In this document: one piece after another, positions 34,626-43,837 of the stretch
Layout of the letters: every line of letters starts with the position of its first letter
Numbering within the stretch: the first letter of the stretch is position 1
Assembly (NCBI GenBank): GCA_019694165.1
Contig: JAIBCL010000034.1
Coordinates: 1-64,000 of the forward strand
DNA: 64,000 nucleotides
Reading direction: 5' to 3'
Source of the DNA: Verrucomicrobiaceae bacterium
Lineage (GTDB): Bacteria; Verrucomicrobiota; Verrucomicrobiia; Verrucomicrobiales; Verrucomicrobiaceae
Notes under the pieces: generated by a model
Seen by the model: only the letters and a program-made list of their open reading frames with translations
What the model was told of the DNA's origin: nothing
Database searches by the model: none
Translations under genes and position numbers: made by a program

Positions 34626-36284
34626 TCAGGCGGCCGCCGAGGCGAGCACCTCGCGCACGCGGGCGAGCGCTTCGTCGATGTCGGCGCAGAATTTCTTCCT
34701 GCCGATGAGATCGACCAGGCCGGATTCGTCCATCACACGCATCGGCTGCGGTTGCGCGGCGGTGATGAAGATGCGCACGCCGTCGCGGCGGAGTTTGTGC
34801 ACGGCGACTTCGAAGGCGTGAAGGCCGCTCGCATCCATCGCGGGCACGTTTCTCATGCGGAAGATCACGGCGCGCGGCCTGCCGCCGCTGCCGCGCAGAG
34901 CGGCCTCGAGCTTCTCGGCGGCGGCAAAGAAGAACGGCCCGTCGAGTCGATACAGCACCACGCCAGGCGGCACGTCTTTGCCGGTAATGGTGTGATTGGC
35001 GGCGGACTCCGTTTCAGTCTCGGGCGTCACGAGGTGGATGTTCGTGAGTTCCTCCATGCGCTTCACGAAGAGAACGGCCGCCATCACGAGGCCGACTCCG
35101 ACACCAGCCGTGAGATCGAAGATGACGGTGAGCAAGAACGCAGTGAGAAGCACGAGGAAGTCCGACTTCGGACCGCGCCAGATTTCCGCGAAGGTGTCCC
35201 ACTCACCCATGCGCAGCGCCACGGAGATGAGAATTCCGCTCAGGCACGCCACCGGGATGTGCTGCGCAAGTGGCGCGGCGAGAAGCGCGACGACGAGCAA
35301 CACCAGCGCGTGCACCATGCCCGAGACCGGCGATGTCGCTCCGCTGCGGATGTTCGCCGCCGTGCGCGCGATCGCTCCCGTGGCCGCGATGCCGCCGACC
35401 AGCGGCGTGAGCACATTGGCGATGCCCTGACCGATGAGTTCTTGATTCGAGTCATGCCGCGTGTCGGTCATGCCATCGGCGACCATGGCGGAGAGCAGAG
35501 ATTCGATCGCTCCGAGCATCGCGATCGTGAACGCTGGCACCATCAGATCGCGCATCGCATCGAGCGAGAGATGCGGCGGATGCCAGCCCGGCCAGCCGGA
35601 GGGAATGCCGCCGAACTTCGAGCCAATCGTCGCCACGGGCCAGTGCAGAAGCTGGGTGGCGAGCGTAGCAACGACGACTGCGACAATCGACGGCGGCACT
35701 TTTTTCGTCACGCGCGGCCAGCCATAGACCACGGCGAGCGTAAGCAGGCCAATCGCCAGCGTCTGCCATTTCGCATCGCCGATGTGTGTGGCAAGCGCCC
35801 GAATCTGCTGCGGCACATGCTCCGGCATCTTCAAACCGAGGCCGAGGAACTCGTTGAGCTGTCCCATCAGGATGATGATCGCGATGCCGCTCGTGAACCC
35901 CGCGATGACGGGATACGGGATGAACTTGATCAGCCGCCCCAGCTTCATCGCACCCATGATGATGAGCATCACTCCCGCCATCATCGTCGCCAACGCGAGC
36001 CCCGTGTAGCCATGCTGAGCCACGATGGCGAACAAGACAGGCACGAAGGCGCCCGTCGGGCCGCCGATTTGAAATCGCGATCCGCCGAGCGCGGAAATCA
36101 AAAAGCCCGCCACGATGGCGGTCCAAAGGCCCTGTCCCGGCGTGACGCCCGACGCAATGCCAAAGCCAATGGCCAGCGGCAGCGCAATGACACCGACGGT
36201 GAGGCCGCTCGCGAGATCGGCCATCAAGCTCTGCCGGTTGTAAGACCGCAGGGAATCGAAGAGTGCAGGGCGAAAACCATCCAT
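34626..36284 (-). CDS. SulP-family anion transporter with STAS domain
   Basis: A 552-residue transporter with about 11-14 membrane helices. The SulP signature is clear: DLASGLTVGVIALPLAIGFG near residue 25, then GGSRFQIGGPTGAFVPV and later ELIGQGIANVLTPLVGGI. A C-terminal STAS domain (about 430-545; VVLYRLDGPFFFAAAEKLE, FRMRNVPAMDASGLHAFE) gives regulation. Substrates of the family include sulfate, bicarbonate and other anions; sulfate would suit an organism rich in sulfatases but is not shown. The start at 36284 (MDGFRPALFDSLRSY) is preferred; the longer frame runs into the divergent amidohydrolase promoter region. Confidence 0.85.
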   Translation of the reverse strand: MDGFRPALFDSLRSYNRQSLMADLASGLTVGVIALPLAIGFGIASGVTPGQGLWTAIVAGFLISALGGSRFQIGGPTGAFVPVLFAIVAQHGYTGLALATMMAGVMLIIMGAMKLGRLIKFIPYPVIAGFTSGIAIIILMGQLNEFLGLGLKMPEHVPQQIRALATHIGDAKWQTLAIGLLTLAVVYGWPRVTKKVPPSIVAVVVATLATQLLHWPVATIGSKFGGIPSGWPGWHPPHLSLDAMRDLMVPAFTIAMLGAIESLLSAMVADGMTDTRHDSNQELIGQGIANVLTPLVGGIAATGAIARTAANIRSGATSPVSGMVHALVLLVVALLAAPLAQHIPVACLSGILISVALRMGEWDTFAEIWRGPKSDFLVLLTAFLLTVIFDLTAGVGVGLVMAAVLFVKRMEELTNIHLVTPETETESAANHTITGKDVPPGVVLYRLDGPFFFAAAEKLEAALRGSGGRPRAVIFRMRNVPAMDASGLHAFEVAVHKLRRDGVRIFITAAQPQPMRVMDESGLVDLIGRKKFCADIDEALARVREVLASAAA

Positions 36285-36387
36285 CTCCCATCGTGGGCGG
36301 AGTCGCCTGCCATCGCAACCCAGTTGTCGCGCTTCCGGCGTTGCAACCCGGCGCGCCCGCAGCATCGTCCCGCCTCCGGTCACCACC

Positions 36388-37362
36388 ATGATCATCGACT
36401 GCCACAATCACGTCGGAGCCGATCTGCTCTTCTACCTGCACGGCGACTTCCCTTACGCGCAGCACCTCGTCGCGATGCACGACGAAGGTCGCGCGCTCGG
36501 CATCGACCGCTGGATCGTCTTCCCTTTCGTCAGCCATCTCGCGCTGGATGTGACGGCCTTCGCCGCAAATGAGATCAAAGACGAACAAGGCCGCCTGCAC
36601 GATGTACCCTACGCCTTCGAGAATCGCCGCCTGATGCGCGAGATTTACGACCTCTTTCCCGACGGAGGAAAGGCCATGCTGCCCTTCGTGATGGTCGATC
36701 CGATGCGAAACACGGCCGCGCAGGAGAAGGAACTGCGCAAGCTGCGCGGCGAGTATCGCTTCCACGGCATCAAGATGCAGACCACGGTCATTCAGGCGGA
36801 CGTCAAGCACCTCCGCAGTGCCGGCAAAGTCTTCCTCGAACTGGCCGCCGAGTGGGATCTGCCTTTCCTCATCCACAGCAGCATCATCGACACCGACCGG
36901 TGGGCGCAATGTGGCGACATCCTCGACATCGCGGAGGCGAATCCGCATCTGCGCTTCCTCCTCGCGCACTCCTGCCGCTACGACAAGCCGAGCCTCGACC
37001 GCGTGAACGCGCTGCCGAACACGTGGTTCGACAACTCCGCGCACTGCATCCACTGCGACGGCGTCGTGGCAGAGATGCCCTTCGTCGCGAAGAAGCATCG
37101 CCGCTTCGACACCGACTACACGAATCCCGCCCGCGTCATCGCTGATCTTGCCGCCGCGTATCCGACGAAGTTCTGCTGGGGCAGCGACTCGCCCTTCTAC
37201 AGCTACGCCGCCGAGATCGACAGCGAGGTCGTCCGCCTGATCAGCACCTACAAGAAAGAAGTGGATGCCCTCACCGCCGGCGGCAGCGAGATGGTGAACC
37301 GTATCGCGAACACCAACACCCGGGCATTCTTGAAGCTGAAAGATGAAAGCATTCTCTCTTGA
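36388..37362 (+). CDS. amidohydrolase-family TIM-barrel hydrolase
   Basis: A 324-residue cytosolic enzyme of the amidohydrolase-2 type. Metal ligands are suggested by H6 and H8 in MIIDCHNHVG, H179 region (FLIHSSII), LLAHSCRYDKPS and the C-terminal D in CWGSDSPFY. The family includes lactonases (such as L-fuconolactone and L-rhamnono-lactone hydrolases) and decarboxylases. Its position before an SDR gene, with which it overlaps by 20 bases, and near two aldolases favours lactone hydrolysis in a sugar-acid pathway, but this is inference. Confidence 0.85.
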   Translation: MIIDCHNHVGADLLFYLHGDFPYAQHLVAMHDEGRALGIDRWIVFPFVSHLALDVTAFAANEIKDEQGRLHDVPYAFENRRLMREIYDLFPDGGKAMLPFVMVDPMRNTAAQEKELRKLRGEYRFHGIKMQTTVIQADVKHLRSAGKVFLELAAEWDLPFLIHSSIIDTDRWAQCGDILDIAEANPHLRFLLAHSCRYDKPSLDRVNALPNTWFDNSAHCIHCDGVVAEMPFVAKKHRRFDTDYTNPARVIADLAAAYPTKFCWGSDSPFYSYAAEIDSEVVRLISTYKKEVDALTAGGSEMVNRIANTNTRAFLKLKDESILS

Positions 37363-38101
37363 AGGCCGCGCCGCGCTGGTGACGGGATCGTCGCAGGGCA
37401 TCGGACTCGCCGTCGCGCTCGGCTTGCACGAGGCCGGCGCGCGCGTGGTGTGCCACGGCTTGCAGGAGCGGCCCGCGGAGCTTCCTGAATATGTCTCATA
37501 TGTCCCATGCGACCTATTGGATCCATCTTCACCGAACGCACTGGTAGAGCGCGCGTTTGCGCTCCAGCCTGCGCTCGACATCCTCGTCTGCAATGCGGGC
37601 AGCTTCTTCGATCTGCCGCCGCTCGAGATGACGCGTGAGCGCTGGGACAAGACGATGCAGCTCAATCTGACGTCCACGTTTTTCATCGTGCAGGCGTTTG
37701 CCAAACGACTGGCGGCGGAGAAGCGCAGCGGCTCGATCGTGATCACGTCTTCGACGAACGGCTTCCAGGGCGAAGCTGACTCCTGTGCTTACGATGCCAG
37801 CAAAGGCGCGCTGGTGATGCTGATTCGATCGCTCGCCGTTTCGCTGGCTGATCATGGCATCCGCGTGAACGGCATCGCGCCGGGTTTGATTCGCACGCCG
37901 CTCACTTCGACGTGGATGGAGCCGCGAGCGCACGATTTGCTGAAGCATTACGAGAAGAAGATTCTCCTCGGCAAAGTCGGCAAACCGGACGACTGCGCCG
38001 GCGCGGTGGTATTCCTTTGCTCGGATGCCGCGAGCTACGTGACGGGCGAGATCATCGTGATCGACGGCGGCCTCACCGTGGCGCAGATCGGCCGGATGTG
38101 A
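37343..38101 (+). CDS. SDR-family NAD(P)-dependent oxidoreductase
   Basis: A 252-residue classical short-chain dehydrogenase: cofactor motif TGSSQGIG (14-21), NAG at about 84-86, catalytic S136/S137 with Y150-x3-K154 (YDASKGA), and the usual C-terminal GEIIVIDGGLTV. It would oxidise or reduce a sugar or sugar-acid hydroxyl using NAD(P). It starts inside the last 20 bases of the amidohydrolase gene, so the two are translationally coupled. The end is convergent with, and overlaps by 29 bases, the sodium:solute symporter gene. Confidence 0.9.
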   Translation: MKAFSLEGRAALVTGSSQGIGLAVALGLHEAGARVVCHGLQERPAELPEYVSYVPCDLLDPSSPNALVERAFALQPALDILVCNAGSFFDLPPLEMTRERWDKTMQLNLTSTFFIVQAFAKRLAAEKRSGSIVITSSTNGFQGEADSCAYDASKGALVMLIRSLAVSLADHGIRVNGIAPGLIRTPLTSTWMEPRAHDLLKHYEKKILLGKVGKPDDCAGAVVFLCSDAASYVTGEIIVIDGGLTVAQIGRM

Positions 38102-39554
38102 GCAGGCCGACGGTCATCGTGATGGCGCAGCCGATCAGGCTGAACCAGATGAAGGACACCATCTGCTCCGGCTTCGTCGCGGTCATCATGCCGTTTTGAT
38201 AGAGATACAGCAGCAGGACGAATACGAATCCGCCGAGGCAGCCGAGCAGCGCGCCGCGCGTGTCGGCCCGCTTGGTGAACATGCCGAGGAAGAACAGACC
38301 GAGCAGCGGTCCGCCGACGAGTCCGATGACTGTGTTTACCGACTCGACAAGGTTGCCAGGCATTTTGGAGACGGCGAACGCGAGCGTGATCACCAGAACG
38401 CCGTAGCCGACGGTGATCCACCGCGCGGTTGAGACTTTGTGATTCTGCGTTTCCGAAGCCGCATGGCTCAAGCGCTGCTGGAAATCCACGACCGTCGCGG
38501 ATGCGAGCGAATTCAGACCCGCGGAGATCGTGGACATGCTGGCGGCATAAACTGCGGCGATGAGCAGGCCGGGCAGGCCATGTGGAAGCTGGGTGACAAC
38601 GAAGTAGGGCAGGATTTGGTCCTCTTTTTGAATCAATCCGGCCGCCAGTGGATCGCCGTGCTGCTTGTAAAACGCGTAGAGCACCAGCCCGGTGCCGTAG
38701 AAGAGAACGAGCGTCGGCAGGATGAAGGTCAGCTTGATCCACAGCGACCGCCTTGCCTCGCGCAGGCTCCCCGCCGTGAGGTAGCGCTGCACGGAAACCT
38801 GGTCGGTGGACATCTGCACGAGATGCAAGAATGCCGCGGCAAAAAGAACCGACCACAGGTTCACACGCTCGGACATGCTGAAGTTCGTGCTCAGATTCAT
38901 GCGACCATCCGCCACGACAGTGTTCCACATGCCGGCAAGCCCGCCTGGAATCTTGCCGAGCGCCACGAGCATGATGATGAGCTGCCCGCCGAATAGAACG
39001 ATGAGTTGCATCACATCCGTCCAGATCACCGCTCTCATGCCGCCGAGCGCGGTGTAGAGCGTGGTCAGCACCCCCGAGGCGAGAATGGTGATCCAGAGCG
39101 GAAAGCCCGTGACTTTTTCCAGCGCCAGTGCTGGCGCATAAGTCGCCGCCGCCAGCCAGAGCGAGACACGGAAGATGAAAAGGCCCGACGCGAGCAGCCG
39201 CACCGAGAGCGCGAACCGCTCCTCGAGAAACTGATACGCGGTGAAGTACCGCGACTGGTAAAACTTCGGCAGCATCCAGATCGTGGTGAACGGCGTGGCG
39301 ATGAAAAAGGCGAGCACCGCGTAGCCGAATGCGAATCCGTTTTTGTAAACATCCGCCGGCCCCGCGAGGTAGCTGATGCCGGAGAAAAGGGCGGCGAGGA
39401 TCGACATGGCCACCAGCAAGCTGTTCATGCCACGCCCCGCGAGGAAATAGTCGCCGAGCGAGCTGGACTTCCCCGCGGAGAGCAGACCGACGGTCACCGA
39501 TGCCGTGAGATAGCCGCCGAAGATCAGGTAATCCCAGATGGTGAAGGTGGACAT
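38073..39554 (-). CDS. sodium:solute symporter (SSS family)
   Basis: A 493-residue membrane protein with about 13 helices in the LeuT-like SSS fold. Typical blocks are YLIFGGYLTASVTVGLLS at the start, SSLGDYFLAGRGMNSLLVAMSILAALFSGISYLAGPADVY, IWTDVMQLIVLFGGQLIIM, and later YAASMSTISAGLNSLASATVVDF. It couples uptake of an organic solute, often sugar, sugar acid, sialic acid or amino acid, to sodium. Its position inside the catabolic island makes it the probable entry route for the pathway substrate. Its 3' end overlaps the convergent SDR gene. Confidence 0.9.
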   Translation of the reverse strand: MSTFTIWDYLIFGGYLTASVTVGLLSAGKSSSLGDYFLAGRGMNSLLVAMSILAALFSGISYLAGPADVYKNGFAFGYAVLAFFIATPFTTIWMLPKFYQSRYFTAYQFLEERFALSVRLLASGLFIFRVSLWLAAATYAPALALEKVTGFPLWITILASGVLTTLYTALGGMRAVIWTDVMQLIVLFGGQLIIMLVALGKIPGGLAGMWNTVVADGRMNLSTNFSMSERVNLWSVLFAAAFLHLVQMSTDQVSVQRYLTAGSLREARRSLWIKLTFILPTLVLFYGTGLVLYAFYKQHGDPLAAGLIQKEDQILPYFVVTQLPHGLPGLLIAAVYAASMSTISAGLNSLASATVVDFQQRLSHAASETQNHKVSTARWITVGYGVLVITLAFAVSKMPGNLVESVNTVIGLVGGPLLGLFFLGMFTKRADTRGALLGCLGGFVFVLLLYLYQNGMMTATKPEQMVSFIWFSLIGCAITMTVGLLTSGRSAPR

Positions 39555-39665
39555 GGCGGCGACGATGGCTGTTCTCCATCATGACAGCCGGGAACCGCAC
39601 CAGTGATCAGGACAAAGAATGAAACACCAAACGCTTGAACGGCGGAATCCCTCTCGTCACACTGC

Positions 39666-40451
39666 ATGAACATGAGAAAATCCAAGCTGCTCGCCAGGAT
39701 ACGCGCCGGACAAGTCGCGCGTGTCTGCTCCACCGGCTCGCCTCTCGCGTACTACCCCGCGGCGGCCGCGCACTTCGGCTACGATGCGGTGTGGGTGGAC
39801 GCGGAGCATCGCGCGTGGGATCCGCGCGAGGTGCGCGAGACGATCCTCCGCCACCATCACGCGGACATCGACTGCATCTTCCGTCCGCATCTCACGGAGC
39901 GCGCGGCGCTTGCCCGCTGCCTCGAGGATGGCGCGTCGGCACTGATGATCCCGATGGTGAACACGCCCGAGCGTGCGCGGCAGCTCGTGGAGTTCACGAA
40001 GTTCCCGCCGCTCGGTGATCGCGGGCTGGACGGCACGGCGCTCGATGGTGCATTCGGCGTCGGTCGCTCCCCGGAGTACACGCAGGAGGCGAATCGCGAG
40101 ACCGCGCTGATCGTGCAGATCGAGACGCCGCAAGCGGTGGCGAATGTGGATGCCATCGCGACGGTCGAAGGCGTCGATCTTCTCTTCATCGGCCCTGGTG
40201 ATCTTTCGCTGAGGCTTGGGTGCACAGCGTCGGTAAATGATCCCGCGCTGCGAAAGTCCATCGAACGCGTGGCGGCGGCAGCCAAAAATGCCGGCAAACC
40301 CTGGGGCATGCCCGTGGGCACCATCGCGGACGCGCGCACGGTCATCGACCTTGGTGCGCAGCTTGTCAGCTTTGGCGGCGAGTACGGGGCGGTGATCAAA
40401 ATGCTCGAATCTTGCTCGGCGCAGTGGAACGAGATGATGGGCGCCGTTTAG
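39666..40451 (+). CDS. HpcH/HpaI-family class II aldolase, copy 1
   Basis: A 261-residue aldolase of the HpcH/HpaI fold. Active-site residues are in order: D45 and H48 (VDAEH), R73 (IFRPH), E153 (VQIETPQAV, metal ligand) and D179 (GPGDLSLRLG, metal ligand). Such enzymes reversibly cleave 2-keto-3-deoxy acids to pyruvate and an aldehyde. A closely similar paralogue follows at 41602, separated by a sialidase-fold gene; all three lie on the same strand with short gaps (13 and 12 bases), so they form an operon. Which keto acid it cleaves is unknown. Confidence 0.9.
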   Translation: MNMRKSKLLARIRAGQVARVCSTGSPLAYYPAAAAHFGYDAVWVDAEHRAWDPREVRETILRHHHADIDCIFRPHLTERAALARCLEDGASALMIPMVNTPERARQLVEFTKFPPLGDRGLDGTALDGAFGVGRSPEYTQEANRETALIVQIETPQAVANVDAIATVEGVDLLFIGPGDLSLRLGCTASVNDPALRKSIERVAAAAKNAGKPWGMPVGTIADARTVIDLGAQLVSFGGEYGAVIKMLESCSAQWNEMMGAV

Positions 40452-40464
40452 TTTCAGCAATCGA

Positions 40465-41589
40465 ATGAAAACCTCCGCCATCATCGCCTCGTGCTGTGCC
40501 TTTGTTTTTTCGGTGGGCAAACTCGCCGCGGAGCCGGAGAACATCATCACACTCAACGTCGAGCCCACAAAAGAACATCCGCGCAATTCAGAAGGCTCCT
40601 TCGCCACGCTGGCCTCGGGACGCGTGATCTTCTGCTACTCGCAGTTCTACGGCGGCGCGGCCGATGAGAGCGCGGCGCGCATCGTGCGCATTCAGTCCGA
40701 TGACCAGGGCCGGACGTGGAGCGCGCCGGCGACCGTCGCCGAAAACACGGGCGGCAACAACGTGATGAGCGTGTCACTGCTGCGCCTCGCGAGCGGGAAG
40801 CTGGCGATGTTTTACTGCGTGAAAAACAGTTGGATCGACTGCCGCCCACACATGCGCGTCTCGAACGACGACGGCGCGACGTGGACGGAGCCAAAGCTGA
40901 TTCTGCAAGCGCCCGGCTACTTCGTGATGAACAACGACCGCGTCATTGAGACGAGCAAAGGCCGCATCATCATCCCGCTCGCCTTCCATCGCTCGCGCGG
41001 GACCGATCCGCACACGAGCAAATCGTGGGACGCTCGCGCGATCACGATGTGGATTTACTCGGACGACGAAGGGGCGACGTGGCAGGAGTCGTCGAGCTGG
41101 TGGGCGATGCCGGTGAAGAGCGGCAGCGGCTTGCAGGAGCCGGGCGTGGTCGAATGCGCGGACGGATCGCTTTTTTCCTGGAGCCGCACGGATCAAGGCG
41201 GGCAGTTTGGCTTTCGCTCCACCGACCACGGCAACACGTTTTCGCCGCCGGGGCCGACCGAACTAAAGTCGCCAAACGGCCCCGCCAGCATCAAGCGCCT
41301 GCCGGGGACGAGCGATCTGCTGGCGCTCTTCAACGATCACTCAGGCCGTTTCCCGTTCCCGCCGAAAAAAAGAAATCCGTTTGTCGCCGCGATCTCCAGC
41401 GACGGTGGCAAGACGTGGCCGGTGCGCAAACTCGTCGAGAGTGATCCCGACGGACTCTATCACTACACGGCGATTCATTTCGTTGGCGACGCTGTGTTGC
41501 TCGCCTATTGCGCGGGCGACGGCAAGGTGGGCGCGCTCAATCGCCTGCGCATCCGCCGCATCAGCCTCGACTGGTTTCGTCAGCCGTGA
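40465..41589 (+). CDS. secreted sialidase-fold (BNR/Asp-box) protein
   Basis: A 374-residue protein with a signal peptide to about A21. Asp-boxes of the six-bladed propeller are visible as SDDQGRTWSAP, SNDDGATWTEP, SDDEGATWQES and SSDGGKTWPV. An early arginine-containing strand (ARIVRIQS) and EPGVVECADGSLFSWSRTDQG fit the exo-alpha-sialidase-like family, common in PVC genomes. True sialidase activity cannot be assumed because many family members act on other glycosides. It sits between two aldolase genes in one operon, linking an extracellular step to intracellular aldol cleavage. Confidence 0.85.
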   Translation: MKTSAIIASCCAFVFSVGKLAAEPENIITLNVEPTKEHPRNSEGSFATLASGRVIFCYSQFYGGAADESAARIVRIQSDDQGRTWSAPATVAENTGGNNVMSVSLLRLASGKLAMFYCVKNSWIDCRPHMRVSNDDGATWTEPKLILQAPGYFVMNNDRVIETSKGRIIIPLAFHRSRGTDPHTSKSWDARAITMWIYSDDEGATWQESSSWWAMPVKSGSGLQEPGVVECADGSLFSWSRTDQGGQFGFRSTDHGNTFSPPGPTELKSPNGPASIKRLPGTSDLLALFNDHSGRFPFPPKKRNPFVAAISSDGGKTWPVRKLVESDPDGLYHYTAIHFVGDAVLLAYCAGDGKVGALNRLRIRRISLDWFRQP

Positions 41590-41601
41590 ATCCTCCATTC
41601 C

Positions 41602-42420
41602 ATGAGAGCATCCAAAATCCTCGCCAAGATCCGCGCCGGCAAAATCGCGCGCGTTTGTTCCACCGGCTCGCCCATAGCGTCGTTTCCGGCGCTCGCCGCG
41701 CACTTCCACTATGACGGAATCTGGGTGGATGCCGAGCACCGCCCGTGGGAGCCGCGTGAGGCCGATGCAATGATCGCGCGTCATCACGCGGCTGACATCG
41801 ACTGCCTGTGGCGGCCGCCGACGAAGGAGAAAAACGCGCTCTATCGTCTGCTCGAAGACGGCGCGACCGGCCTCATGATCCCGCACGTCGGCACGCCCGA
41901 GGAAGCGCAAGCGCTGGTTCGCGCGATGAAGTTTCCACCGCTCGGCGATCGCGGTTTCTGCGGAGGTGGGCGCGATGCCGGCTTCTGGGTTCGCAAGCCG
42001 GCGGACTACACCGATCTGGCGAACCGCGAGACCTTTCTCACCGTGCAAATCGAAACGCCCGAGGCCCTCGAGAACGCGGACGCCATCGCCGCCGTGTCCG
42101 GCGTGGACATTCTTTTCCTCGGCCCCGGCGACATGTCCCTGCGCCTGGGCTGCACGCCGGCCGTGAGCGATCCGCAGATGCTCGAAGTGCAGAAAAAGAT
42201 CGCCGCCGCCGCGCGCACACACGGCAAGGCATGGGGCCGGCCCGTCGGCTCCGCGGACGATGCCCGGGTGATCATCGGCCTCGGTGCGCAGCTCATCGCC
42301 TTCGGCAGCGAGTTTGGCGCGCTGCACGCACACCTTTCGGATTGCTCGAAGCAGTTCGACGAAATCCTCGAAGAAGTCTCCGGCATGCCGGCTGCGCTTC
42401 CGCCGGGCAAAGCGTATTAG
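41602..42420 (+). CDS. HpcH/HpaI-family class II aldolase, copy 2
   Basis: A 272-residue paralogue of the gene at 39666. The same active-site series is kept: VDAEH, LWRPP for the Arg segment, VQIETPEALENADAIAAVSGVD and GPGDMSLRLG. The sequences agree over most of the chain, including PPLGDRG and the start (SKILAKIRAGKIARVCSTGSP, seen in part). This copy has a longer C-terminal tail. The Arg segment ends Pro-Pro where copy 1 has Pro-His, hinting at a different substrate or stereochemistry. Confidence 0.9.
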   Translation: MRASKILAKIRAGKIARVCSTGSPIASFPALAAHFHYDGIWVDAEHRPWEPREADAMIARHHAADIDCLWRPPTKEKNALYRLLEDGATGLMIPHVGTPEEAQALVRAMKFPPLGDRGFCGGGRDAGFWVRKPADYTDLANRETFLTVQIETPEALENADAIAAVSGVDILFLGPGDMSLRLGCTPAVSDPQMLEVQKKIAAAARTHGKAWGRPVGSADDARVIIGLGAQLIAFGSEFGALHAHLSDCSKQFDEILEEVSGMPAALPPGKAY

Positions 42421-42429
42421 TCGCCTGGC

Positions 42430-42849
42430 ATGCCTGACAAGGACTTCCCATCGGGACCGTGGACCGGGTTCTACCAGTATCGCGACGGCCGACGTGGGCA
42501 GATGGATCTCGCGCTTGTGTTTGCAAACGGACGCATGAGCGGAACGGGGAATGATGAACTCGGCGCATTCAAGATCGAGGGCACCTACAGCGCCGAGTCA
42601 AAGGAGGCGCAGTGGGTGAAGAGCTACCCCCGGAAACACAGCATCGACTACCGTGGCTTTCGCGAGGGACCGAAGCCCGGCATCTGGGGCGAGTGGCACA
42701 TCGGGCCGGACTGGTCCGGCGGCTTTCACATCTGGCCGCTGGGTAATGTGCCGCGTGATGAGTCGAAGCGATTGAAGCAACTGCTCTCCAAGCTGCCTCC
42801 AGGATCGTTTGAAAAGGCGGTCAAAGAGCTCGCGCACACGAAGAAATAA
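42430..42849 (+). CDS. conserved small protein of unknown function
   Basis: A 139-residue protein that I do not recognise by family. It is likely cytosolic, lacks a signal peptide, and has a beta-rich core with many Gly, Trp and Tyr residues (GPWTGFYQYRDGRRGQMDLALVF, IWGEWHIGPDWSGGFHIWPLG) followed by a helical C-terminus (RLKQLLSKLPPGSFEKAVKEL). It starts 9 bases after the second aldolase and is convergent with the DenD-like gene, so it closes the operon. Confidence 0.65.
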   Translation: MPDKDFPSGPWTGFYQYRDGRRGQMDLALVFANGRMSGTGNDELGAFKIEGTYSAESKEAQWVKSYPRKHSIDYRGFREGPKPGIWGEWHIGPDWSGGFHIWPLGNVPRDESKRLKQLLSKLPPGSFEKAVKELAHTKK

Positions 42850-42859
42850 TCGGCTGCTC

Positions 42860-43837
42860 TCAGCGCGCGCCAAAGTCTTCGACGTACTGCTCCACGATCT
42901 GCCGCAACGGTGGCGGGGCCGGCAGGCCGAGCGCGAGGGCACGCGCCCCGTCCACCCGCTGCGGCCAGTTGTCCACGATGCCCTGGATACGCGCGTCGAA
43001 GGCATCCGTGATCGGCCCCAGCTTGATCCCGCGCGCAGCGGCCACTTCGGCGATCACCTTCTCAGCGATCTGCGGCGTCACGCGGTGCGCCGGCAGAACG
43101 TAAGCGCGGTCCTTGCCGAGCTTCTCTTCCGGCACCTCGCACAGCTCGACGAAGGACTCCACCGCGGTGCGATAGCCCGTCATCGGATGCGGCTGATCGC
43201 GGCGGATCGGCAGATGGCACGGCTCGCCGTTGAGCGGCTCGCGAAACATCCCGCTGGCCCAGCTCGACGCGGCGGCGTTCGGCCTGCCGGGGCGCACGAT
43301 CACCGTTGGCAGGCGCACACTGCGCCCGTCGAAGTGGCCTTTGCGCGTGTGGTCGTTGATGAGCATCTCGCACATCGCCTTCGTCATGCCATAGGTCGTC
43401 TGCGGGAGCTGCTTCGTCACGTCGCTCATAATTTGCGTCATGTCCATGCCGCCATAGCACGCCACGCTGCTGGCAAAAACCACGCGCGGCCTGCCGGCGA
43501 TGGCGCGCGCCGCTTCGAACACATGGCGACCTCCGTCGAGATTCACCCGCAGTGCATCGTCAAACCGCTCTTCGCACTCGCCGCTCACCATTGATGCGAG
43601 GTGGAAGACCGCCGTGTCCGCCTCGCCCGCGATCGCCGAGAAAACAAAGTCACGATCACCGATATCACCCCTCACCTCGCGTACGCGTGGATCACTCAGC
43701 GCACGGTGAAACAGCGCGTCGATCAGCACCACCTCGCCAATCTGCCGCCCGCACAGCATGCCGCGCGCGAGAAGAAGTTTGCAAAGCTGATGCCCGAGGA
43801 ATCCGCCGCCGCCGGTGATGATGATCTTCATGTTCAT
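42860..43837 (-). CDS. denD: NAD-dependent epimerase/dehydrogenase, D-erythronate dehydrogenase-like
   Basis: A 325-residue extended SDR. The glycine motif is ITGGGGFLG, the catalytic Tyr/Lys motif is TYGMTKA, and VFASSVACYGG precedes it. The stretch LPTVIVRPGRPNAAASSWASG and the REPLNGE that follows are strongly reminiscent of DenD, which oxidises D-erythronate to 2-keto-D-erythronate in tetronate catabolism. The symbol is given on motif resemblance only. The partner kinase and decarboxylase of the known pathway (OtnK, OtnC) are not in this window, so the acid could differ. It starts at 43837 or 43831; the longer upstream frame is not credible. It is divergent from the beta-hydroxyacid dehydrogenase gene. 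Confidence 0.75.
   Translation of the reverse strand: MNMKIIITGGGGFLGHQLCKLLLARGMLCGRQIGEVVLIDALFHRALSDPRVREVRGDIGDRDFVFSAIAGEADTAVFHLASMVSGECEERFDDALRVNLDGGRHVFEAARAIAGRPRVVFASSVACYGGMDMTQIMSDVTKQLPQTTYGMTKAMCEMLINDHTRKGHFDGRSVRLPTVIVRPGRPNAAASSWASGMFREPLNGEPCHLPIRRDQPHPMTGYRTAVESFVELCEVPEEKLGKDRAYVLPAHRVTPQIAEKVIAEVAAARGIKLGPITDAFDARIQGIVDNWPQRVDGARALALGLPAPPPLRQIVEQYVEDFGAR

Noticed and set aside
34545-36572. A 675-codon plus-strand frame across the SulP gene
   Set aside because: It is rich in Arg, His and Asp with no domain, and lies opposite a clear transporter gene.
35452-37746. A 764-codon minus-strand frame across the amidohydrolase, SDR and SulP starts
   Set aside because: It covers parts of three convincing genes in other frames or strands and has no coherent family.
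38035-39600. A 521-codon minus-strand frame overlapping the symporter
   Set aside because: It lies in the other frame of the symporter gene, lacks membrane helices and reads as His/Arg-rich noise.
40465-41589. True sialidase feeding a sialic-acid pathway
   Set aside because: No neuraminate lyase, ManNAc kinase or epimerase gene is nearby, and Asp-boxes alone do not prove sialidase activity.
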